A stretch of DNA of 64,000 nt from Bolinopsis microptera (Eukaryota; Ctenophora; Tentaculata; Lobata; Bolinopsidae), in the NCBI RefSeq assembly GCF_026151205.1, contig NC_087082.1, positions 8,626,901 through 8,690,900 on the forward strand, written 5' to 3'. Positions within the stretch are counted from its first letter, which is position 1; every line of letters begins with the position of its first letter. The notes beneath the pieces are model-generated. The model did no database searches and was not told the DNA's origin. It saw only the letters and a program-made list of their open reading frames with translations. The position numbers and the translations under genes were made by a program. This document shows, one piece after another, positions 11,134 through 24,800 of this stretch.

Positions 11134-12644
11134 CTCACTCTGATAGGAAATGGGAATTAGGGATACTGGAAGAGTACAAAAGAGTACAAATGAGTACAAA
11201 AGAGTACTAGTGATTAAGCTATTCAAATAGAAAGAAACGAGTAATTCTGTCAACCAAACAACCGATCCAACATATCTTTTATCACCATAATAATATGATA
11301 AATTAGGTATTAGGTAAGTAATTCGGCACTAACTGTAAGATAATTAAGAACTAAGATATGACATTATTAAATATTACGATCTCATCTAATTCTGAATATC
11401 AAATACCAGAATTGAATGAATCTATTCATTCGAGAAGATAGAAATGAAAATATATTGTTAATGATAAAAATTATCATGATTTACTGGAACAGAATTGATC
11501 ATTTCCGCGGTCAATCAAAATAATGTGAAGGTTCAAGGCAACTATCAAGTATCAATGTGTAATTCGAACGACGAAGGCAGTCACTGTAAGTTCAGATCTG
11601 ATCTCGCCTCGTACACGTACTTCATACCATATTTCCTAACCAAATTACCAAAAACAGGTAAAGCACAACCAACTAACATGAAGGAAGGCTATACAAGAGG
11701 CGAACACATGTTTATTAAAAGACATTAAGGCGAGTAATGTGGTAAGGCAGTATTATAGTATTAGGGGTGCAACACTTAATAACCCTCACAGTACAGAACA
11801 TAATATAATAGGGACTCGGGAGTAAGGAGCAATCTTTAGTAATGTGTTGGGGGAATTAGTGGCAAATTCCTGTAATGCACGGCTTTAAATATAATATACA
11901 GATCAAATAGAAGATATTGCACGGTTTTAGATATAGGATACAGATCAAATACAACACTGCTGTCTGCTACAGATACTAAGTACACAAGCATGATTGTAGT
12001 ACAACCTATAATTTTACTATTTCAGTCCAGTATTAAATAAGTGCACGTGCAGTTTGAGAATACAATACAATGTGCAATATGTGCACAAATACACTACAAT
12101 ACAAATGGTCACTTCATGGTGACGGCACTTTCTTTACTGCTAAAGTGCTAAACTAACACAAATAAACAACAGCTAATTGTAACCATTAACTGTTTTATAA
12201 CAATAACAGTGGGTTAACTATTATACACACATTACTGACTGTAGGATGGTAATAATATGAAGTATAAGTTAGTTAATCAGTCAATATCAAGACAGTAGCT
12301 TAGTAATATTAGTAATATTAGTAATATTAGTAATATTAGTAATATTAGTAATATTAGTAATATTAGTAATATTAGTAATATTAGTAATATTAGTAATATT
12401 AGTAATATTAGTAATATTAGTAATATATTAGTAATATTAGTAATATTAGTAATATTAGTAATATTAGTAATATTAGTAATATTAGTAATATTAGTAATAT
12501 TACTAATATTAGTAATATTAGTATTCCCATCATGTTACGTACTGCAGCATGAAGAATCTTGGGGACTTAATCAAAAACGATACCACATTCGTGCAACTGT
12601 CCAGTATTCAACTAGTGAGATTTCATCTAATATAACAATAAGTA
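11134..12644. other. INPP5F upstream region
   Basis: This is AT-rich sequence between the INPP5F start codon and the next transposon. It has a short repeat of GAGTACAAAA at about 11171-11208 just upstream of the start, and a satellite near its far end. I see no gene; the ORF at 11495-11728 has no family signature. Confidence 0.5.
12298..12525. repeat. 9-bp satellite (AGTAATATT)n
   Basis: About 25 nearly perfect tandem copies of AGTAATATT lie here, with one short interruption near 12424 and one substitution near 12500. Confidence 0.95.
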
Positions 12645-13835
12645 CAGGGTGGCCCATAAGTGACTACCCACACGCAACCTCTTAATAACTCACGTAATTC
12701 GTCTCCAAATTGCACCAAAATTTCAGAGATTATAGATATGGGTCAAACTTAGATTTCCTGAAAGTTTCGTAAGCCACGCCCAATTACAGTGGGCGTGGCG
12801 TGACACTCCCTCTTTTTCACTATTGTCTTCATAAAATGAGAACGCTTTAAGCTAAGAACTCAAAATTTTTTGCACACATTTGGCTTGATAATTGAAAACT
12901 TTTCCAAAAGTTTCAAGTTCATTGGTTTAAATATGGCTGAGTTATGACCATTTTAAAATCCATCGGATATGTGATCCGAGCACTCAGTCAGTGATATTTG
13001 CACTCAATTAGTGATCTCGTCACCCAATCTGATCAAGAGTAAGGCGTTAGCGTGTATTAATGAGGTTCATTAGGCTTTGATTGGATACCGATGATGACTT
13101 TGCTAGAAAGGGAAACACAAATTTTTAGGATAAAAACCAGATCGTGACCTTTTCAGGAAAAGCCGTTCTCTCCACCACTTCATCCGGTCTAGTAGAGCCC
13201 CAGTGAATTGCATTCTGGGAGTTGACATATCCGTTTATATGGCCTTGTCGCTGTACCAGATTTCGTCCTCAAAGTAGGGATCCACATTCTGCTTGGACAG
13301 TTAAGCTAAGAACTCAAAAGGAACCTGTGACTAGCAGGGCTAACAAGCCCTGAAATGGTGACACCACCATAAATTCGTGTGATAGCGTTTTAGGTGCAGT
13401 CAGCTGTATAGGCCGGCCCATAAGCAGGCTGCAACCAATCAAGCGGTGCATGTGAGCCGAACAGGCCATTAACCAAGTGACGAGATCACTGACTGAGTGC
13501 TCGGATCACGTATCCGATGAGTTTTGAAATGGTCATAACTTAGCCATATTATAACCAATGAACTTGAAACTTTGGGAAAGGTTTTCAATTATCAAGCCAA
13601 ATGTGTGCAAAAAATTTTGAGTTCTTAGCTTAAAGCGTTCTCATTTTATGAAGACAATAGTGAAAAAGAGGGAGTGTCACGCCACGCCCACTGTAATTGG
13701 GCGTGGCTTACGAAACTTTCAGGAAATCTAAGTTTGACCCATATCTATAATCTCTGAAATTTTGGTGCAATTTGGAGACGAATTACGTGAGTTATTAAGA
13801 GGTTGCGTGTGGGTAGTCACTTATGGGCCACCCTG
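12645..13835 (-). mobile_element. Tc1/mariner-type element with about 360-bp inverted repeats and transposase relic
   Basis: The ends CAGGGTGGCCCATAAGTGAC are inverted and flanked by TA, the Tc1/mariner target duplication. The arms run about 12645-13026 and 13476-13835 and match closely; the left arm has an extra 20-bp internal duplication. On the minus strand at about 13120-13300 the spacer encodes EDEIWYSD, then in another frame NGYVNSQNAIHWGS and ERTAFPEKVTIW. This pattern is typical of the DDE region of IS630/Tc1/mariner transposases. The relic is frameshifted and truncated, so this copy is non-autonomous. Confidence 0.85.
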
Positions 13836-14718
13836 TATATTATAAATAGAACTACAAGCAAATAACTTTAAGTAGTAAATTCCTCTGAAGGTTACAAATC
13901 GACACTCAAAATTATTGCTTACAGGACCGAATAATATTATAATCTTGAACATATTTATACCGATGTCTTATAAATGATGATTACTTTTTAATTTCCCGTC
14001 AAAACATTGTCTATGGGGCTTAAGCCAAATAGTCGGATCCCAACCGTTCTAAAAGGTTATCTCGTTAGCTTTTCGTGTTAAAAGCGATTTCTCGACGGTT
14101 ATCACCTCTCTAGATGATTCTTAAAACATTTGGACTTCATGGCAAGTTTGAAATACATGCAATGAGGGCGTTTTCGGCCACACCCTTTTTCAGGGTTTCG
14201 CGGCCACTCGAATTTTTGTATTTCAGCTCCTGAAAGTCGTAAAGACTATTCCGATACACCAAACTGTACCTAATAGCCACATTTATATACAACTTATGAA
14301 GCAACATATACCTTAAAATGCTTCGTTTCGGAAATATCGCAGAAAAATGGTTTTTTAGTTGACGCTCCTCATAATTTCGATGATTTTTGGTAATTGGGTC
14401 TATGAGGGTCTAAGAAGTTTAGGAGACCGTCCAAAATGTTCGCAATGGTCACATTTATATTAGACTTATGAAGTAATATTAACCCTAAAATGCATGTTTT
14501 CGAAGATACAGTCAAATTAGTATAAAAACCAATGTATTATAACCTGCAGATTGTCTTACTCCACATAGTATAACGTCACATAATATATACTTCAAAATAT
14601 TTCGTGACTGAATTGTTCGTGCTTATCTTTTAATACATAGCTGATAAGATTGTCGATGCATGTGCATGTGCACACTTAACCACTTACTGTAAAATAATAT
14701 TGTTTCGACTCCAAAGTA
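13836..14718. other. Spacer before the PIN-like ORF
   Basis: No gene is seen. One arm of a 25-bp inverted repeat lies at 14059-14083. The phrase TTGGGTCTATGAGGGTCT near 14395 recurs near 15643, just beyond the broken ORF. Confidence 0.45.
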
Positions 14719-15684
14719 GTGTGCTGTTTTTGTAAATGGGAGCCAATTGAAACAAAAATACGAATTAGAACTGGCAGAATAAGTTTGAGGGAAGAGAAGG
14801 GCTTGATGACCCGACTGCTGGTCATATCAAGACGCAGAAGCGGAATCGACATCTCAGAGCTCTTCTCTAAACATGAATTCTCTGTGGTTCCTCACTCACT
14901 CTTCGACAACGAGGGGAAGATGTTCAAATGTGACGATAAGGCTGCATTTTTAAGAGGGTTAGAAGAAACTGTATCTGATCATGTTGTCATTTACCCGACT
15001 TCAGTCAGAAACTGCGTTGTCCTGGATGGCATGGGTTTTGTAAATCAGTTAAGGATGAAAGACATGCTCAAATTGGAAGACCTTATACAGCAGTTCCAAC
15101 AACGGATCAAAAACGAGATCAGCGCTTACAGTCATGTTATTCTCGTTTTTGACAGTTATGAAGCTTCTCTTTCAATCCTGAAGCAAGGTACTTGGGACAT
15201 TAGACACAAGACTCAAGTACAGTTTAGATTAAGTCCTTCTACCGTTGTGAAAGACATCACTCTAAAAGAGTTACTTTCCCACCCAAAGAATAAACAGACT
15301 CTCACAAAATTATTCTCAGAAAGCTGTCAATCCTTGATGGATACCATGTGTAAGACATACGTCATAGCCTATGGGACAACATTGCTATCGAATGTACCAA
15401 ACTGATACCGATCTGTTCATAAACACCCAGAAGCAGATACTCTGATGATATGTCTGATCGACAAGCTTGGTCAGCTCATCCCGAATCTTGACATTTTGCT
15501 GATTTCTCCTGACACAGACGTTTTGATGCTGGCCATACATTATGTAGCCACACATCATACGACAAATATCATGTTTGAACTGCTGACATCCAAAGGTCGA
15601 CGGTGTATCCCCGTCAACATCATCTGTCATTTCTACGGATATTGGGTCTATGAGGGTCTTTTTAACACGAAAAGCTAACGAGAT
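14059..15684. mobile_element. Possible transposable unit bounded by a 25-bp inverted repeat
   Basis: The sequence ATCTCGTTAGCTTTTCGTGT at 14059 and its reverse complement ending at 15684 match over 25 bp. They enclose the broken PIN-like gene. I could not find a convincing target-site duplication, so the mobile status is a guess. Confidence 0.35.
14719..15678 (+). pseudogene. PIN/FEN-like nuclease-domain protein of a repeat-associated invertebrate family, frameshifted
   Basis: The first ORF (14719-15405, 228 aa) contains an Asp-bearing strand, HVILVFDSYEAS. The second part (about 15415-15678) holds HPEADTLMICLIDKL and LDILLISPDTDVLMLAIHYV. The EAD and SPDTDV pattern with a later IPVNII is that of a PIN-like family expanded in many invertebrate genomes. 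A stop or frameshift near 15400 separates the halves. The 5' boundary is uncertain. Inverted 25-bp repeats at 14059-14083 and 15660-15684 bracket the locus, which hints that it moved as a unit; this is inference. Confidence 0.6.
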
Positions 15685-15864
15685 TCCGTTTCGTCTCAGA
15701 CTAAAATAACTGGGCGTTCTTAACGATCTATAAGATACATGAGCACCGATAAAACCAATAATTAGACAAAGTCATATTATATGCTGTTTTCCAAACCATT
15801 TCTGTGAAGCCTTTAAATGTGATTGATGCGATTAATGTAATTAATTAAAGTTAAATAAATTTAA

Positions 15865-18800
15865 CTAAGTTAAATACCAGTTGTAAAGCATGTCGTTAAC
15901 GTCCAGGATATTGAGATCTCTCAGCGCTGGTATTTCTCCTTCTCTTATCACTTCTGATGTATCCGTGTGTTGATCTGCAAACAGTGTTAGTTAAAAAGGT
16001 GTTAGTTAAAAAGGTGTTAGGTGAGAAGGTGTTAAGTGCCCATATCCAAAAAAATTTTAATTTCCTACATTCTCAATTTTTTCGTTTTCTGTGGCCCGCT
16101 CGCTTCGCTCGCATAAAAAGTCTTTGTATTCGCGCGGTTCAAAGATTTTTCATGGCGGATTCCAGATTCTCAATTTTACTTTTTTAGGGCCCGGAATGCT
16201 TTTTAATAGATAATCCTAGGTTACTTTTGGGGGCGAAGCCCCCGAAAATTTTGGAAATTTAAACTAGATTTGGCCTCCTGGAACGAATCTGACAATGGAG
16301 AACGATTTTAGCATACTATTTTCTGATTTCAATTTTTATTGGGATAAATTGTCTGGATTCTAGAATCCCTAAACACTTGGCTTAACTAAAGCACGAAATA
16401 GGAGACAGCATGAAGTATCAAGAGTTTATAATTTTGGCAAAAATGTTTTCTCATCTACTACCATTACTTTCTGCTTTCAAGCTATAAACTAATACAGGGT
16501 TAAGGAAATTTGGAGAACGAAGCAAGTATGAGACCAAATATTCAAGAAACAAGGAATTTAAATTTTCCAAAAATATAATAATGACTATTAGTATTTACTA
16601 TTTAAATAAGATAGGAAACGCAACAAAGAATGCTTATGCATTATGCATGTTTAGACGTATTACATCAACTCATAATACTATATAATGTTCTTTGAACTCC
16701 AGACTCCTGACATAAAGTTATTACAATTGCATTGATGACCGTTCACAACATTACATGATTGATAATGCTATTATCAAAACTGGAATGGTAGTCTATATTG
16801 AGATTTGCAGAAGTTTTCTATAGCCGCCCCCATCCCCCCATGGGTGGTTTTTAGAAAAGAGTGGTTTCTTGCCATTCTCGTAGCAACCTGTTGAACAAGC
16901 TTTTCACCCTCAGCATGGTGATGGGGCCATCAGCCTAATTTGGAGCTCTTTTTGCACACTTCTGTCATCCCTATCTGTATTGTCAATGTTTGACGTTACT
17001 TTAGTTGTATCACGTGCTTTCTGAAAACTGTTACATGCGATGTTTTAACGATAAATACGGGATTGTAAATTTTGCTCATACTTAAAGCTCTTGATCAGTT
17101 TTATAAATTCTGAGTCAAGATCAATCCAAGATATGTATATTTAGCAAAGTGATACCTAACTAGGATCAGGAGCATATAAAGATAATTCATGCAAAAATGA
17201 TTTCCACCCGATTAATGTCTTAATGTGATAGCTACCCAACTTAGGTTGATTCGGTATGAATTCATAGGGCTGATGCCCTGGGTGACACCTCTTAAAATGA
17301 ACTTTTAGATTATTGGCTCGAGTACAAACTTCTTTGCATATACCGCATTGGACCTCGGATTTAGACTTGAACTTTGGACGATTCATAATTAATAGGAAGT
17401 TCGACTACCCAATGTAAGCAACAAAAGCAAGCGGGCAGAGCGACTAATTAAAAAACTAGAAAAAGTCCAATTCTCACGCCCATTCTAGCATCATCGTACA
17501 GATTAGTTAAAACGCCCTGTTTTTCTGATATTTTCTCACGCCACACGAATTTGGGCTGGGTGTGCATGTGTGCAGTGTGATACACACATTGAAGACGTGA
17601 TGTGTATATGCTACTGCTTGCCAATACAGATATCGGGTGACACTGTAGACATATCCGGTTTCATAGACTAGATAAGTAGATAGTAAAATGTTAATAAAGT
17701 AATAATGACAACTATTTATGTCGTGTACGCGAAAATGCCCCAATAATTAGCATCTGGTTAGTGGTTACTTGATGCACAGATTTTGTAGCTAATGCCTAAT
17801 AGCAACAAACTTTGGTCTGTGAAACGAAATTTGATAGACTGGATCAGTGGATCCCTGACTGAGGACATTTAAATAACGGTCCAGCAACTTTTAGTCTGCT
17901 CTTTCACTTAAATTCCTACTGAAATATTATCGAAAATTCTCAGAGTTGGCTCTCGAATTTCCTACTTTTTGTCAAAAATTTCCTACTTTTAAAAATTTCC
18001 TACATTCTTAGAATGCGAGAATGCGGGTTTTTGGATATGGGGTTAAGTGAGAAGGTGTTATGTGAGAAGGTGTTAGCTGAGGGGGTGTTAGTTGGGAAGG
18101 TGTTAGTTGAGAAGGTGTTAGGTAAGAAGTTGAGTATAAAAAAGTCAAAACTGCACTACCCGGTCTGTACAAATGAAACAAACAACGATTTACATTTTTT
18201 TAGATAATTTTGATTGCACAATTGACCAATCAATTTACACAATAATATGCTCTAATTAATTTATTGATTCCACAAAAAGTTATTAATCATGCAGCGATAA
18301 ACTCTTGTTTGTTAACTTGTACAGTAAATTGTTAGGTTAAAGACCTGCTAAAGAGGTCAACTCAATCATGGCGTGGTCAGATTTAATGTCATACAAAAAT
18401 CGTGGAAGAGTCCTTTTAAGCATTTAATCATCACAAGCTAATATTATTCTTGTATGAGTTCACGCTGCAACAAAAACGATGAGTCGGATGTAACCTCCTT
18501 TTGAGAGGAACAGATCTCCCCATGCATACCGTCGAGGATCATCAGGCTCCCTGTTGTAGCCGGGTTTTCCGAGCCAAGAAAGGAAGAGCATAAAAAATGG
18601 GTTTTGGGACTCTTGTTTATCTCCAATATGAAACTCTTGGAAAATGATGTGGACATTGTCTGCTGTAACGGAGCCACCTTCATCCCCGACCAGCTGCATG
18701 TCAAATTCACTCATTAGACCAGGAACCACCTTTATAATAAAATGGCTCATGTCTCCGTTGGTAAGAAAAACCAGTGGTCAGAAGCTTTGAATATGAACTC

Positions 18801-21800
18801 TTCGGATGGTACAAGACGAAGGCACTCAATTCTTCGAGAGTGACTGCTGGAGACAAGGTCTTCACAACGTAGCAACTTGTATAAAACATTTTGACCGTAG
18901 TTCTTTATATGCACTAGCTCGCATAGGAAGTAAGGGTGTACACTGGTCACTGAAGCATCCTTGGCGAGTTTTAAACCGCACAAGTTTATCCAAGGCTTCT
19001 TCATTAAAAAGATTATTAAATGAGCCTTCACCCTGATTTCTCATAAACGGTAGGTTAGGATAGAATTCTTTAAACAGCTCAAAAACCATGTAAAGATTCT
19101 TGACACTCTCGGAACTTAGAATACCGTCAAGCCACACATAGAGTTGTTGTCTTGGACTGGACAACTCTCTCAAGCATCTAGCAAGTTCTCGAAACTCCAT
19201 TTTGTTTTGGAATAGGTGAGAGATGGTGGGACCATCTCTCTGACGTTCATCTACGTAACAGCTTTTGTTAGCCATTCTATCTAGAGACACAAAAAATAAA
19301 ATAGGTCAATATCTAAGGAAAAGTTAAATCGCACTGTATTTTGGTAACCTTGAAGAATGATATTAAAGCATATTATAAAATATAGTATTAAATATATTAC
19401 ACGAAAGAATGACTACATCAAGAAGGGATAAAATAAAATGTCTCATCGCACTTATCAGTATCTCTGCTAGTAATCAACAAAGTCACCGAAAGAGCACACA
19501 CGCCTAATGTAAACGGTTCAATACAGAGAAGCTATGAATAAATAAATTCTAACATATTTAATAAATTCTACACGCTCCGACATTCTACACACATTCTATT
19601 TACATATTATATACGCCATATAATATATACATATGACATAATTCAATTTAAATTGTTTGGTAAAAATCATAAACTAAGCGATAATTGTATTATTTTATTC
19701 ATGATCCAAATTTCATGCAAAGCACGTTCTCAAATAATTTGTAAATGCACTGATCTGTCGAGTCTGTTAAATTCATTCTCAAGGAATTCTGGATCATGGA
19801 TTTATCTTTATTAGTTGGAAGTCGCAAATTGTAATCATCACGTTTTATTATGTATGTATTTTGATTTTTTTGGTGTACACTGTAGAGCGAGACTGTAGAG
19901 CGAGGTTGCATATCTTGGTTGCGTTAAATTGATACGAACATGCAAAGGTATTATACGCGCCACGCGGTATTACAACAATACCAGGCCCAAAATCGATCTC
20001 TTTAAGTCTGATTATTTGAAGTCAAAGACATTACTTTCTATCTCACCTCATAAAATTAATGTGACTGCTGACACGTGACCACGGACACGTGCCTTAAAAC
20101 CCCATTAATAACCACATGCTACTTCATAATAAAAACAGACAGTTAAAAGTCTTTCAGCTAGAAAGTTTAATCAGTTGAAAGTCTTTACCCCACGCGTTCC
20201 TTAACAGCTCCACTCCTCTCCCCTCTCAAAGACATGACAGCACCGGGAGGAGCACAGCGAATTTGTCATGACCCACCCACTGGAGGGAATAGTTTCTATC
20301 ATTCACAGAAGCAGCAGTGTTGGTCTTATTACTGGAGACCCATCTCAGAGGATAAGAAGAGGTCTGACTACCCCGTCTCAAGTATCCATGGAGCCCACTA
20401 CCTCTGATTCCCTGAAGATGTACCTTCCTGATGACCTGGTAACAAGGGAGAAGAAAATAGGTAAATGTACAAGTTAAAGTGCTAGTTAAAGTGCTATAAG
20501 CGGCACGGTTAATAGCAAGAGGGAGGATCTTCTGTTTGTAGTTGTAGTTGTAGTTGTACAGTTTCCTAGTTTCCCGCATCTTTAGTTTGATTTGCCAACC
20601 TTGTTTTAAAGTTGCTAAGTTGTCCTAATAACTCAAACTGACGATGCAAGTACTCAATAAACTCCACTATTGTAATCCGCTACCCCCGCGCTTTCAGTTG
20701 ATATAGTTAAAGGAAAGAACACGTGGAAGATGACAGAAGCTGAGATGTCAGAACAGCACAAAGCTATCTTCAAACTAGCCTTCTTTACGGATAATTTCCA
20801 AATCAGGGTACTTGGTAAGTCAGTAACACTAGTATAAGAAATAGTAATAAATAGTGGACCATGTATATTGTATAATGCAATGTTACACCGTAAGAATTAT
20901 TGGTTCTCTACAAAGTATCTTTCTGCTAATCTGGACCTTATATTAACCCTACTCATAATATCCTACTCATAATATCCTACTCATAATATCCTACTCATAA
21001 TATCTTACTCATAATATCCTACTCATAATATCCTCCTCATAATATCCTACTCATAATATCCTAATCATAATATCCTACTCATAATACCCTACTTATAATA
21101 TCCTACTCATAATATCCTGTAACTCATAATATCCTATTTATAATTTCCTACTGTTAGGTTTAAAACAGGAGACCCACAAGTGGATGGGTAACGTGATATT
21201 CCAGTGTTTTCTACATCCTCTAGAAAACCTAGCTACCGACTACTTTGACGAGGCCTCCTTCCTCGGCAACAAGACAGCAACTGTTATCAGGAGTCTAACT
21301 GAGACTGACCAGCCCAACAAACCAAGGGTAACATAAACTAATGAATATTTAATATCTCATTTATCTAGTAATAATAAAACAAAAAATATAGATAGTTCCA
21401 TATAATATATCCAGAAGCAGCAAATATCAACACAAGATACAAGTGCAGGTCACTCCCAGTGTTGGGATGGCCTGAGGTGCTTATCTCCTCTTCAGTAACT
21501 CAAGCCACTCCGTGCCACGGCACTATACTAGTATACTAGCTGTAGGGGGGTTAGTCCTAATATCACCCAGAATTACCAGGTGAAGGAGTTTATAGAGTCG
21601 GAAGAAGACGAGCTACGCTTCACTTATAAGAAGGCAATTAAACTGTACGGTATGACACTACAAGTACAGTTAGCTGCTGATCTTAGTAAGGTTCGTCTCT
21701 GCTGAATTTTAGCTTTATTTGAATAGAGTTGTGATTTTGGAAACAGTCAATCCTAGAAGCATTGAAGTTAGAGAACATAAATGGAGTTCAATATTTTCGG

Positions 21801-24800
21801 CCGCTGAGAATCAATCAAGGTAACCCTTTCAACCCGACCCTCCAGTTCTAGTTTTCTTCAACTCAGCAATTACTGTATCTAATTATTTCTATGCTAAGAA
21901 TTTCGCTTTTCTCACCTAGTGTCCTCTCTAATATATACTTTTAAAATAATTTGTCACAAGTTTTAGGAATAGATGAGAGATTTCTCTTTTCAAGATGCAG
22001 CTTCTAATATTGCAAAACGTAGAGTTGTCCCGTCCCTAATAACTAGCCACCCTCTGACATGTAACCGAATTCTGACAATCAATGTGAGATGTTGAGGGTG
22101 AAAACTTTGTTCCAGAGATCCTCTACGATAAATTATAAAACAAACTCATTTACTTTAAATATTGCACGGAATCTGATCCATTCATCACTCAGGACGTGTA
22201 CAAAGCACAAGCAGTTGCGGAGAAACAAATCGATAAGATGTGCAGTTATCTCGCCTTCAAAAAGAGGTCCTCTTTTTCTTGTTTTCGTCTAAAAACTGGA
22301 ACATTTTATAGTATACTGTCAGGACTGCAGTTCGATTCATATCGGATTGTCCAATACAAGTGGTACCTTTGCACTTTGCAGGAATAACCCGTATTTACAC
22401 CCTGGAGTTTGAGTTGAGTTCACTATTGTGAACTCAATAAATATAATTACATTTTTGTATCCTTGTATCCTTGTTTCCTTGGGGACAGGTATAATAAACA
22501 AACAAACTAACATATCGGATTGGCGCAGTGTAACTGAACTTGTTCCAGGTTCTGCTCCGGGTTTGGGATAAACTCCTTCCTGATTATGCTCGAGTGGGAG
22601 GGTACAATCACCCACGTTCAGGAGTGTCTTATAAAACTCTGTCAGGTTTGGTTACTTATCAGTTCTCACTTTTCAAAAGTTAAACGATAAGGAGGATGAT
22701 CTATGATCTTCAAAAGATTGGCTTCATCGATTGACCACAGCTTCGCTAACTAAACTACTGTGACAGGTTCTATTTGGGACAGCAGTGTTTGATCACATGA
22801 CCTTCATAGTTCCAGTGAGAGATCTCAGTATCAACTGGGAGAGTGCTGTAGACCACATTAAGGACAAGATTAGCCACCTAACTGGATATGAGAAGCAGAT
22901 ACTCAAGTGCGTGTGTAAAATTTACCTAGCTTTACCATATGGAAATATGCCAGGTTGTGTTAAAAAAGAAAGACAAGTTCGAATTATGATATTTAAAAAA
23001 AGTTGTAGATTTACCCCTCCCCCCGCCCCTCTGATTTTAAACCCGCTCCCTCTCTTCCAGAGTTCTAAAGATCTTGATGATAGCAGAAGGAGAGATAAAG
23101 GATCACAACATGGTGAGCACAGTTCTGGATCTGTTCCGCTCAATAGGACACCAAACGTACCGGGACCCTGCCCCCTTCGAGCCTGTGGGACAGGAGTACT
23201 ACGAGGCTAAGCGAAACATTGATCATGTGAAGGAGAGTTACCAGCTCAGAGCCGAGAGTTGGTACCATGTCGTCAATAGTGTCTACAACATGGTTCCTAA
23301 CTAGAGGGCAGTTTCATTACCAGTCTTGTACAAGTTCAACACCCTTCGGCGTTCCTATACTTATAGTGAATATAGTGACGATGTAACACACATGCATCAC
23401 TTATAACTGAGGAGAAGGAGGGTGTACACAGCATACAAATAATGAAATTGAAAATTCATTTGGTAGCTACATACACGGCTTTATTATGAACGGAAAGTGA
23501 CTCGTTGGTATTTTAAAACCAATTACCAAACATTCTTAAATTTTTGTAACCTTACATTGTTCACAACCTCCAATTTCGGCTTTCTACTAGAATATGTCCG
23601 ATTAAATCTTCCCCAATTAAGTACGTGATAGTACCATGTTCATAATAATTCATCGTGTTTTCCTGAAAGTAATTAAAAGAGGTCCGTTGGCCGTTGCAGT
23701 CAGCTGTTCATCTTGGGTCAGCGTTCAACCACATAATCAAATTAATGACCACGAGCATGTTTAAACAAACTGCGAAATTTGATAGCAGCTATCAAATAAC
23801 AAATTCTACAACACCTAAATAAAAAACAAAGCACAATTCCCTACCTTTATAGACTCTAGAGTCGTCGAAGTCAGGACAGCGTATGACGGTTTGCAGCGAG
23901 ACAACAGTATAGAGAAAGAGCAGGAGGACACAAGGCCACACCGGTATGAGAAGCGCCCAGTACCTGGGCAGGAAGAGAGGCTAACAAATCCACCACTAAC
24001 GGTCTTATAATTTAGAGCTGTTTACTTGAAACATGAGATCAGATTCACGTCGTGAAGTTTTAAAACGACTTATCTGATTATATTTCCCGTGTTGGTAAAT
24101 ACCACGTTCACACGGTAACAATGTTGGAATGAAATGAAGTTATGTAACTTACTTTTGTGGGTAGTAAGTGAAGCCAAGAGTTTGCAGAAGATCGGTTGGT
24201 AAGAGCGCCCAAACGATATAAACACCTAAAAATAGATACCGTTTACAATAAGCAGTCGATTGTAACCATCCCTAACCACAGCAGAGAATTTAAACAAAGC
24301 TTTGAAACCATTATGATTGTATATATGTACATTTGAAGTGTACGGTGTACCCAATGGCCGTGAATGGTAATCGTCTGTTAGATCTTTCCGCCTTATATAT
24401 ATTAGGCTTGTTTGTAGTTAGCGCGTGAACGTAAAAGGAGCCACAATCCCACTAATTTCGATCTAGCTTTTCGTCCGAACGTCGCGTAACGTACTTGCGC
24501 GCACCATCATACCCAAAACTTTTGCTTCGCGCCGTACAAAAAACACATGATTTCCTCGGCCACACAGTAGATGTTTTCTTCTCAGAATTGTGAGCGAATG
24601 TCGCCCCATACCAGTTCAGATAGAAAAAGTTAGGTCCGTGCGCAAATGTTACAATTTTGGCGCTGATAAAAATGTTCGGCAACCAAATGTTGAACAGATA
24701 AACTGTCATAGTCCAGGCAAGCAATTTACCGACATGGATCATGTTTGAGTAATTAGATTTCTGCAATACATTGTTACAGTTCGGATGAAAAATAGTGCTC

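Larger units (their letters stand above)
15979..18130. repeat. 15-bp minisatellite of branch-point-like units, split by a transposon
   Basis: About four units lie at 15979-16038 and about six at 18042-18130. On the minus strand (PIGP sense) the unit reads CTAACACCTTCTCAA: a CTAAC branch-point-like core plus a pyrimidine stretch. The array ends directly at the PIGP exon 4 acceptor (TGTTTGCAG). Confidence 0.88.

Noticed and set aside
24452-24766. Minus-strand ORF of 104 aa
   Set aside because: It has no recognisable domain and no supporting splice structure in PIGP intron 1.
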